Positions 1 through 6,091 of a stretch of 9,076 bases of DNA are shown piece by piece. The position numbers were made by a program, and so were the translations under genes. The notes beneath the pieces are model-generated. The model worked only from the letters and a program-made list of their open reading frames with translations. It did not search any database and had not been told where the DNA came from. How positions within the stretch are numbered: position 1 is the first letter of the stretch; every line of letters starts with the position of its first letter. Source of the stretch: an uncultured Sphingomonadales bacterium (GTDB taxonomy: Bacteria; Pseudomonadota; Alphaproteobacteria; Sphingomonadales; Sphingomonadaceae); NCBI GenBank assembly GCA_903958285.1, contig CAJBSR010000233.1:1-9076 (forward strand), written 5' to 3'.

Positions 1-21
1 CACCACATCATCATATTCCAT
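1..21 (-). CDS. Possible start of a gene leaving the left edge
   Basis: On the minus strand an ATG at 21-19 opens a frame reading M-E-Y-D-D-V-V to the edge of the window with no stop. An AGGGG lies 7 bases upstream of this ATG, which is good Shine-Dalgarno spacing. It sits about 100 bp downstream of the TpsB-type transporter stop and on the same strand, where a partner or operon gene would be expected. Seven residues are too few to identify anything, and they do not look like a classical signal peptide start, so a TpsA exoprotein is not shown. The call rests only on the start codon, the ribosome binding site and the position. Confidence 0.3.
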
Positions 22-121
22 GCAACGACCCCTGCCTGACCTGTTTTCTATTGGCAGGTTCCATCGGCCGGACAGGGGCATGAGGTCAATTGATAAAGGT
101 GCCAGTCGAAGAGAATGACGG
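22..121. other. Short spacer downstream of the TpsB gene
   Basis: These 100 bp lie between the transporter stop codon and the possible start at 21. I see no convincing terminator: the best inverted repeat is cctgcc (31-36) with ggcagg (53-58), a 6-bp stem with a 16-base loop and no T-run placed to follow it on the minus strand. The lack of a terminator is compatible with read-through into a gene further left. No RNA gene is recognised. Confidence 0.4.
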
Positions 122-1780
122 TCACAGACCAAGACTGACCGACAGGTTGATGCGCGGGTCTTTGGTCTCGCCGTGGGTTGGGTCCGCATTCAGCGGATAG
201 GCGGCCTCAATGCCAAGTTCTGCCTTGCCCTTGCCAAAGCGCAGGCCGGAGCCAACCGAATAAAGCGAGCCGCTGCCAAAGCCGCCCGCCTTATTTGTCA
301 CATAGCCGCCATCGGCAAAGCCATAGGCCTGCACCCAATCCAGCCCGGGGATCAGATCGTCATAGCGGCGACGCAGCTCGATGGAGCCCAGAATGCCTTG
401 ATCCCCAAAGCGCTGGGAGAAATCATAAGCCCGTCCAAAGGAGGTGCCGCCGATGCCGATTTCCTGCGCCGCGAGGAGCGGCGCTGAGGCGAGTTGCGAG
501 ACGACCGACAGCTTGAGCGTTGTCTGCCGGTCCAGATTCGTCCGCCAAAAGGCCCAGCCGCTAAACTTGGTGAAGCGCCCGCTGGCGTCGAAGCGTGATG
601 TCAGAAAATCGCCCGGCTTGGTCGCGCCAAACAGATCTAGGCCCTGCGTCACAGAGCCACCTGCGGCCAATTGGCCGCTGGTCAAACGCATATTGCCCCA
701 AGCCGACACGGTGAGCGTGACAATGTCGTCGCGCGTCGTCGCGATGCCGATCAGGTCCTGCTCTACCGAGAGATAGGCAAGCTCTGCTGAAACCGAAACA
801 TTGGCCTTCATGGAGCGGACAACTGGGTAACTGATCTGGCCGGCCAGATAAGAGCTCTTCGCCTTGGTATCGATCGCATTCAATTCCGGGTCTGGCCGGG
901 TGCGTCCCGTGGCAGCGGATATGGATGCGGAAAGACCGCTATCGCCAATGCGCCGGTCATATTGCACCGAGACAAAGGCAAGCTCCCTTGGGTTGATCGG
1001 CGTGGACACGGTATTGACCGTCAGATTGTCCCCTTCCCCCAACAGGTCGGATAACTCCATCGACAGGCGCGCCCGCACCCGCCCGATGCCGGTCGAACCT
1101 GAGTTGTCGGCCTCCACTTTCCCCCGCCAAGTCTTGCGGCTTACTTCCACGTGCAGGATGCCCCGCTTGCCCTCCCGGGCAAATCGGGTTTGGCCGACTG
1201 ATATGCCCGGCAAGTCGGCTGCTGTCAGAAGCACACGCTCCAATTCTTGCCGTCGCACCGCACGTCCGGCGAGCGATTGGAGCAAGCGAGCCAACCGCGC
1301 ATTAGAGCTCCCTTCAATCCGCACCTCATCCACCCGGCCTTCATCCAGCTGGACGCGGACAACGCCCATCCGGATCGATTGGGGCGGCACCATGGCGCTC
1401 GCGAACACCAAACCTTCATCCCGGGCACGGTTGGCGATAGCGCGCGCCAATCTTTCCAATCCGGTTGTATCGAGCTCCTGCCCGACGAAGCTGTCGATCA
1501 CAGACGAGAACTGCGTGGGAGACAGTATCTCCAGCCCTTCAATCTGGACCGCGCCCACCATGACAGCCCCGGTTGTAGCAAAGCCTACTGAGGCTTTGCT
1601 CTCGACAACGGTCGGTGCAACCTTGTCTTTCGTCTTTCGGAAAGGCTGATCTTTGAGCAGCATTTCGCGGCCAAGCGTGGATGCCGGGTCCGGCGTTTCT
1701 GCGCGCACGGCGGCCGCGCCGAACGGAAGCCCGGCCCAACTGCTTGCAAGCAAAAGAAAAGTCGTTCGCGTCCCCCGCAT
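122..1780 (-). CDS. TpsB-type outer-membrane transporter (ShlB/FhaC/HecB family)
   Basis: This is the transporter component of two-partner secretion, expected to take an exoprotein (TpsA) from the periplasm across the outer membrane. From the ATG at 1780 it has 552 residues, the usual size for the family. Residues 1-27 form a signal peptide (basic start, F-L-L-L-A core, A-V-R-A before E28). POTRA-like domains follow at about 75-150 (starting V-G-A-V-Q-I-E-G-L) and 151-216, and the remainder is an alternating-strand barrel. The barrel keeps a family-style loop-6 motif F-G-R-A-Y (Arg450), a variant of VRGY/F, followed by G-D-Q-G-I-L-G-S-I-E-L-R, the conserved strand after it. An in-frame TTG at 1792 would add four residues, but the ATG gives a better signal peptide; neither has a strong ribosome binding site. 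The gene is divergent from the FecR gene. The family is clear; the exported substrate is unknown and not encoded in the window. Confidence 0.9.
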   Translation of the reverse strand: MRGTRTTFLLLASSWAGLPFGAAAVRAETPDPASTLGREMLLKDQPFRKTKDKVAPTVVESKASVGFATTGAVMVGAVQIEGLEILSPTQFSSVIDSFVGQELDTTGLERLARAIANRARDEGLVFASAMVPPQSIRMGVVRVQLDEGRVDEVRIEGSSNARLARLLQSLAGRAVRRQELERVLLTAADLPGISVGQTRFAREGKRGILHVEVSRKTWRGKVEADNSGSTGIGRVRARLSMELSDLLGEGDNLTVNTVSTPINPRELAFVSVQYDRRIGDSGLSASISAATGRTRPDPELNAIDTKAKSSYLAGQISYPVVRSMKANVSVSAELAYLSVEQDLIGIATTRDDIVTLTVSAWGNMRLTSGQLAAGGSVTQGLDLFGATKPGDFLTSRFDASGRFTKFSGWAFWRTNLDRQTTLKLSVVSQLASAPLLAAQEIGIGGTSFGRAYDFSQRFGDQGILGSIELRRRYDDLIPGLDWVQAYGFADGGYVTNKAGGFGSGSLYSVGSGLRFGKGKAELGIEAAYPLNADPTHGETKDPRINLSVSLGL

Positions 1781-1944
1781 AGAAGATCGCAACTAACGGA
1801 AAAGCGTAACATCCGGGTTAAGAGCGGCGCCAAAAGGTTGCAGCATCGTTAGGGATTAATCTTTGAATTTTATAACCAAATCGGACGTAACCGCATCTCA
1901 GGGGAAGTGCGTTGCAAGGCGCATTTGCAAACTGGGGACATATA
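1781..1944. promoter_or_regulatory. Divergent intergenic region with AT-rich core
   Basis: This 164-bp gap separates the divergent transporter and FecR genes and must hold the promoters for both. The stretch 1852-1880 is much richer in A and T than its surroundings, containing attaat, tttgaatttt and tataacc, and is the likely promoter or regulator-binding core. I cannot match a clean -35/-10 pair with normal spacing on either strand: TATAAC at 1871-1876 has no good -35 box. It is annotated as a region, not a precise promoter. Confidence 0.4.
1934..1938 (+). promoter_or_regulatory. Ribosome binding site deciding the FecR start
   Basis: GGGGA lies 6 bases before the ATG at 1945. It supports that ATG over the in-frame TTG at 1912, which would put 11 extra residues in front of a complete signal peptide. 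Confidence 0.65.
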
Positions 1945-3576
1945 ATGTCGATTGCACGTGGAACATTGTTGGTCGTGTCGCTGATGGCGAGCGGCGCTGC
2001 TTATGCAGGAACGCCGGGCTGGTCAGTCTCAGAAGTCAGCGGGCCTGTTTTTGTCGGAAAGCCCGGTCTTTCGAAGACAAGCACGGTGACACGCGGCGCC
2101 GCACTGTCTGCGGGCGACATCGTCAGCACCGGCAAAGGCGGGCGCGCTGTTATTGTGCGCGGCGGCGAATATCTGACTGTTGCGCCCAATACGCAGCTGC
2201 AGCTGACCGAACCCAAGGCAGGGACGTTCACGCAGATCGTCCAGTCCTTTGGCAATGTTGTCTTCAAGATCCAGAAGAAGACCACACCGCACTTCCAAGT
2301 GAAAACACCCTATCTGGCAGCCGTCGTGAAGGGCACGACCTTCAGCGTCACGGTGACCCCAGCTGGCGCATCGGTGCAGGTCACCGAAGGGCTGGTGCAG
2401 GTTGCCTCTCTTGATGGGCTCGCCTCGCGCTTTGTCTCGCCTGGCGAAATCGGAATGATTTCAGCATCTGCGCCCGGCCAGCTGTCCGTTCTGGGAACTC
2501 CCAACGCGCCTTCAGGTGGCGCCGTCATCGGCGCGGCGCCGGTCGCCGACGCACCAACGTCGGAGACCTCGACAGAGCCGGCTGCCGCCCCCGTGTCAGA
2601 TGTCGCAGAAGTCCGGATCGCCAGCCCGATTGGCGAAGGCAGCGTGAACCTCGCTGCGCAAACGGGTGGCATTGTCAGCGGCAATTCCAGCCTTGCGCAG
2701 GCGGCTATTGTGGAAGCTGTCGCTGTCGAGACACCCGTAACAACCAACACAGCGACACGCGCTGAGGTCAGCCTAGCCGTCGCCGAAACATCTGCGCCGG
2801 AAGCAGCGCCGCCTGTCTTAGAAACGCCAACAAATCTTCTCGCCGAAGCACCGGCTTCGCCGCCGACACCGACAGCTGTTGCAGAAGTCGTGGCGCAATC
2901 ACCCGTCGAAGTCGCCGTGGCCATTGCACCGCCGGTCGAGCAGACATCACCGCCTGTGGAACTACCCGTCGAGGTGGCCGTGGTCACCGCACCCCCGGTC
3001 GAGCAGGCATTGCCGCCTGTGGAACTGCCCGTCGAAGTGGCCGTGGTCACCGCACCGCCGGTCGAGCAGGCATTGCCGCCTGTGGAACTGCCCGTCGAGG
3101 TCGCCATGGTCACCGCACCACCCGTCGAGCAGGCATTGCCGCCTTTGGAGCTGCCCGTCGAGGTCGCCATGGTCACCGCACCACCCGTCGAGAAGCCGTC
3201 AGCACCTATGCCCCCGATGCCGGTTACACCCGGAGAGGCAACGCCTGTGCTCGTGGCCGTCAACAACAGCCCGACCCCCGTTGAGGGCGGCGCAAATCCA
3301 ACGCCTCCGGCGTCCATTGCTGCCGTGGACAACGCCAACCCGAATTCTACCGTCATCACCAAAACTGCTGATGCGGACACGCCTCGCAGCAATAGCGGGA
3401 ACAGCCCATCGAGTGATCGGCCAAACAGCGAAAACAGTTCTGAGACCAAGGTTACCGCGGTCGCTGAGAATGGTGCGGGAAAGAAGAAAAATGAAAACCC
3501 ATTGACCTTGTCAGAGTTTCTCCAGCGCCTGCGGGTCGCGGCGCAGCAACTTGCTGCCAACCGCAAGGGCAACTGA
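1945..3576 (+). CDS. Exported FecR-domain protein with Pro/Val-rich tandem repeats
   Basis: From the ATG at 1945 the protein has 543 residues. Residues 1-21 are a signal peptide (core L-L-V-V-S-L-M, cleavage A-Y-A before G22), so it is placed in the periplasm or beyond. A FecR domain covers about residues 50-165: G-D-I-V-S-T-G-K-G-G-R-A, then V-K-T-P-Y-L and the hallmark V-V-K-G-T-T-F, then V-T-E-G-L-V-Q-V. It is not the classical FecR of ferric-citrate signalling: there is no N-terminal anti-sigma domain, no internal membrane helix, and no sigma factor gene beside it. After the domain comes an Ala/Thr/Pro-rich stretch, a 21-residue tandem repeat at 320-417, a Pro/Asn/Ser-rich linker, and a basic amphipathic tail starting K-K-K-N-E-N-P. 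The repeat region probably acts as an extended spacer. FecR-like domains occur in many envelope proteins and some are thought to bind cell-wall or extracellular ligands; which applies here is unknown. It probably forms an operon with the CHASE2-EAL gene 46 bp downstream. Confidence 0.85.
   Translation: MSIARGTLLVVSLMASGAAYAGTPGWSVSEVSGPVFVGKPGLSKTSTVTRGAALSAGDIVSTGKGGRAVIVRGGEYLTVAPNTQLQLTEPKAGTFTQIVQSFGNVVFKIQKKTTPHFQVKTPYLAAVVKGTTFSVTVTPAGASVQVTEGLVQVASLDGLASRFVSPGEIGMISASAPGQLSVLGTPNAPSGGAVIGAAPVADAPTSETSTEPAAAPVSDVAEVRIASPIGEGSVNLAAQTGGIVSGNSSLAQAAIVEAVAVETPVTTNTATRAEVSLAVAETSAPEAAPPVLETPTNLLAEAPASPPTPTAVAEVVAQSPVEVAVAIAPPVEQTSPPVELPVEVAVVTAPPVEQALPPVELPVEVAVVTAPPVEQALPPVELPVEVAMVTAPPVEQALPPLELPVEVAMVTAPPVEKPSAPMPPMPVTPGEATPVLVAVNNSPTPVEGGANPTPPASIAAVDNANPNSTVITKTADADTPRSNSGNSPSSDRPNSENSSETKVTAVAENGAGKKKNENPLTLSEFLQRLRVAAQQLAANRKGN
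2902..3195 (+). repeat. In-frame 63-bp tandem repeat, four full units plus a partial fifth
   Basis: Units start at 2902, 2965, 3028, 3091 and 3154; the last stops after 14 codons. Each encodes P-V-E-V-A-[VM]-[VA]-[TI]-A-P-P-V-E-Q followed by a 7-residue tail with P-P-[VL]-E-L. Units 2 and 3 differ at only two bases, both silent. Units 4 and 5 are identical over their first 39 bases. Unit 1 is the most diverged. The pattern indicates recent duplication within the gene. Copies abut directly and stay in frame, so this is a protein repeat and not a CRISPR array. Confidence 0.95.
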
Positions 3577-3586
3577 CCACTGCGTT

Positions 3587-3604
3587 AACCGGACCTTTTC
3601 GGTT
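3587..3604 (+). other. Small hairpin between the FecR and CHASE2-EAL genes
   Basis: AACCGGA (3587-3593) can pair with TTCGGTT (3598-3604), giving a 7-bp stem with one G-T pair and a 4-base loop. No run of T follows, so it is not a convincing terminator. It could modulate or process a shared transcript, or be chance. Confidence 0.35.
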
Positions 3605-3622
3605 GTGCGCTAGAACAGGGGC

Positions 3623-5986
3623 ATGACAACGTCTGGGACCTCTGCTCAACGGCCAGAAAGCTTTTCCGGTCGCAGCTATCTGCGGCCGGCTTTGCTTCTT
3701 GTAGCATTGGTCATCACCGCATTGCTGTCCATGGCGGGGTTGACCCGCCCGCTGGATCTCGGCTTGCGCAGCCTTCAGGATCAGGTGCTGTCACGCCCGG
3801 CCTCCGGCACGGTCCATATTGTGGAATTGGACGCCCGCAGCATCGCCGTATTGAAGAAATGGCCCTGGCCGCGCAGCACCCATGCCCGTGCGGTTGATGC
3901 CCTTTCAAAGGCAGGTGCTGCTACCATCGTGTTCGACGTCGACTTTTCGTCCACAACCGACCCGGCTGAGGACGCCGCGCTCGCCGCCGCGCTAGAGCGG
4001 TCTGCAGCCACCGTTGTCTTGCCCACATTCCGCCAACAGGCGGGTAACATGGCACAAGGAACGGTCGAAAGCTTGCCGGCGATCCCCTTTCGGGATCATG
4101 CGTTTCTGGCCTCAGTCAACGTCCACCCGGACCCCGACGGCATCATGCGGCGATACAGCACGGGCACCGTGACCCAAGGGACCGCGCGGCCTTCACTCGC
4201 CGCTGTGATCAGCAATTATGCGGGCCAAGTGGAGCAAAGCTTTCCTATCGATACCGCGATTGAGCCCGCAACCATCCCCCGCCATAGCTTCATCGACCTG
4301 ATTGAAGGTCGCGTGTCGCCAGACGTCTTGCGGGGCAAACAGGTCCTGATCGGCGCGACGGCGATTGAAATGGGCGACCGCTACGTCCTTCCCAGACACG
4401 GCGTTCTGCCGGGCGTCGTTGCGCAGGCTTTGGCTGCAGAGACGCTTTTAGAAGGCCCTTTGCCATTTGAAGCCGGCTGGCTCCCCGCGTTGATCGCCGT
4501 TCTCGTGCCGGCATGGCTTCTCGCCGCAGACCGCCGCCAAGGGCGAAGCCACCTCATTCTCGCAGGAACGGTTGTGACTGTCCTCATCGCAGCCACCGCC
4601 CTTCAGTCGCTGCGGATCGCCGATGTGGATACCGCTGCGGCCCTGATCTTCCTCGCAATTCTGGCGGGCATGGTTTCGTTGCTGCGCTTCACAAGACAGC
4701 TGCATCAGGCCCGCTTTGCCGATGCAAGCTCCGGCCTGCCCAATGAACGGCAGCTGCTCGTCGACCTGCAGCAACAGGATGAGGCCTTTGTCGTCGTCCT
4801 GCGCATTGGGCAGAGCGATGGCATGTTGGCCATGCTGGATGATGATATGCGCCGCCTGCTGCTGCATGAAATCGTGCAGCGCATGGTGCCCGTCACGGGC
4901 GGCGCCAAAGCCTATAGCCTCGATGCCAGCCGCATCGCTTGGCTGTTTTCGCAAGACAGTGCCCGTTCGCTTCAAACCCAATTGGAAGGTGCCGCCGCCT
5001 TGTTCGTAGCGCCCCTCTTGCTGGGATCGCGTCTGCAGGTCGTCTCCCCTGTCTTTGGTTTTGCCGATTATAGGATTACCGGCCATGCGCCGCAGACCTC
5101 CTTGGCCAATGCCTCGCTTGCAGCCGCCCGTGCGGCCGAAAGTGGTGTGCGCGCGCTGCGCTTCGTGGACGCGCTGCGGGAACATGCGGGCTATGAACAG
5201 AGAATATTGGCCGACATTGGGCCAGCGCTGGCGCGCAATGAACTCCACATGGCCTTCCAGCCCAAATGGTCCGTCACGCAAGGCCGTGTCTGCGGTTTTG
5301 AAGCCCTGATCCGCTGGACGCATCCGGACCTTGGGCGGATCATGCCAGACCAATTCATTACCGTGCTGGAAAATGCGGGGCGTATCGATGAACTGACGCT
5401 CTATGCCATTGACGCTTGCGTGGCGCAGCTGCGTGTCTGGCATTCCGAAGGGCATGATCTGGGTGTGGCGGTCAACATCTCCGCCGGGCTGCTGTCTGAC
5501 CCGCATTTTGCCGAAGAGAGCCTTCGCCGGGTGACGGCACTTGGCCCGCTGGCCCCGCATCTGACCTTCGAGATTACCGAAACCGTGGCGTTTGAAGAAA
5601 CGGGTGCGGCCGCTGACCTGCTTCGGAGCCTTCGAGAACTTGGCCTGCGCGTCTCGGTTGACGATTATGGTACCGGTCAGTCGACGCTCAGCTATCTCAA
5701 GGCGTTTCCGGCAAATGAAATCAAGGTCGACAAAGGCTTTGTGATGCGGATGGTGCAAAGCCCCAGCGACCAGATTCTTGTGCGCTCCACCATCGAGCTG
5801 GCGCATGAACTCGGCTTTACTGTTGTCGCCGAAGGGGTGGAGGACACAGCGACCTTGGCTCTGTTGACTCGCTATGGATGCGACGTTGCGCAGGGCTGGT
5901 GCATCGGACGCCCCGTCCCTGTGGAAGAGATTGATATCGGCGGCATCAATGAAAGAATGCGCCGCGACCTCAAGATGGTGGCCTAG
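3623..5986 (+). CDS. CHASE2 sensor with degenerate GGDEF and intact EAL domain
   Basis: This 787-residue inner-membrane protein is a predicted cyclic-di-GMP phosphodiesterase under periplasmic sensory control. A membrane helix at about 22-40 leads into a CHASE2 domain (about 41-278, with I-V-F-D-V-D-F and V-L-I-G-A-T-A). Three more helices follow at about 285-302, 310-327 and 337-354. A GGDEF-like domain (about 366-510) keeps the entry motif G-L-P-N (371-374), but its signature loop is replaced by L-D-A-S-R (433-437), so cyclase activity is not expected. The EAL domain (about 525-770) keeps E560-A-L, N618, E650 and E653 (F-E-I-T-E-T), D680-D681, K701, E737 and Q757, matching an active phosphodiesterase. 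The ATG at 3623 is the only start before the first helix, because a TAG lies in frame at 3611. AGGGG is just 1 base from the ATG, unusually close. The 46-bp gap to the FecR gene suggests co-transcription. The signal sensed by CHASE2 is unknown. Confidence 0.93.
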   Translation: MTTSGTSAQRPESFSGRSYLRPALLLVALVITALLSMAGLTRPLDLGLRSLQDQVLSRPASGTVHIVELDARSIAVLKKWPWPRSTHARAVDALSKAGAATIVFDVDFSSTTDPAEDAALAAALERSAATVVLPTFRQQAGNMAQGTVESLPAIPFRDHAFLASVNVHPDPDGIMRRYSTGTVTQGTARPSLAAVISNYAGQVEQSFPIDTAIEPATIPRHSFIDLIEGRVSPDVLRGKQVLIGATAIEMGDRYVLPRHGVLPGVVAQALAAETLLEGPLPFEAGWLPALIAVLVPAWLLAADRRQGRSHLILAGTVVTVLIAATALQSLRIADVDTAAALIFLAILAGMVSLLRFTRQLHQARFADASSGLPNERQLLVDLQQQDEAFVVVLRIGQSDGMLAMLDDDMRRLLLHEIVQRMVPVTGGAKAYSLDASRIAWLFSQDSARSLQTQLEGAAALFVAPLLLGSRLQVVSPVFGFADYRITGHAPQTSLANASLAAARAAESGVRALRFVDALREHAGYEQRILADIGPALARNELHMAFQPKWSVTQGRVCGFEALIRWTHPDLGRIMPDQFITVLENAGRIDELTLYAIDACVAQLRVWHSEGHDLGVAVNISAGLLSDPHFAEESLRRVTALGPLAPHLTFEITETVAFEETGAAADLLRSLRELGLRVSVDDYGTGQSTLSYLKAFPANEIKVDKGFVMRMVQSPSDQILVRSTIELAHELGFTVVAEGVEDTATLALLTRYGCDVAQGWCIGRPVPVEEIDIGGINERMRRDLKMVA

Positions 5987-6004
5987 CCGTAGCGTCATCC
6001 CCAA

Positions 6005-6055
6005 AGGTCATATCGACCTGATGCAAATGCCGATTGACAGCAGGGCCGTGACCCT
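6005..6055 (+). promoter_or_regulatory. Possible promoter/operator for the dehydrogenase operon
   Basis: Within the 105-bp gap before the operon, AGGTC (6005-6009) and GACCT (6015-6019) form a perfect 5-bp inverted repeat around a 5-base centre. A consensus-like -35 box TTGACA lies at 6034-6039. A weaker inverted repeat, AGGG (6042-6045) with CCCT (6052-6055), follows it. No good -10 box sits at the expected distance, since the sequence there is T-rich (6055-6059) but lacks TATAAT. A regulator binding here, for instance of the TetR type often found on fatty-acid genes, would be a guess. Confidence 0.3.
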
Positions 6056-6091
6056 TTTTCACATTGGGAAACCAAATGAAGAGGATGCGGC

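Noticed and set aside
31..58. Inverted repeat cctgcc/ggcagg as terminator for the transporter gene
   Set aside because: The stem is only 6 bp with a 16-base loop, and no T-run follows on the minus strand.
864..1649. Plus-strand open frame of 261 codons within the transporter gene
   Set aside because: The translation is Arg/Ser/Thr-rich without domain features and is antisense to the POTRA and barrel coding sequence.
1781..1792. TTG start at 1792 for the transporter gene
   Set aside because: It adds only M-R-S-S before a Met that begins a well-formed signal peptide, and no better ribosome binding site precedes it.
1912..1944. TTG start at 1912 for the FecR gene
   Set aside because: GGGGA at 1934-1938 is well placed for the ATG at 1945, and the extra 11 residues would precede a complete signal peptide.
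1863..2414. Plus-strand open frame of 183 codons overlapping the FecR start
   Set aside because: Its sequence is Cys/Arg-rich, out of frame with the FecR gene and without a domain. The overlap is almost entirely with the signal peptide and FecR domain coding region.
2902..3195. Possible CRISPR array or non-coding satellite
   Set aside because: The copies are directly adjacent, 63 bp long, in frame and mostly differ at silent or conservative positions; there are no spacers.
2310..3572. Long minus-strand open frame (420 codons) with Ser/Thr/Gly-rich repeats
   Set aside because: It lies exactly antisense to the FecR gene, and its repeats are the reverse complement of the Pro/Val repeat. The plus frame has the signal peptide, the domain and the ribosome binding site.
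4448..6004. Minus-strand open frame of 518 codons opposite the EAL gene
   Set aside because: Its translation has no recognisable domain and mirrors the GC-biased third positions of the CHASE2-EAL gene, whose motifs are intact across the same bases.
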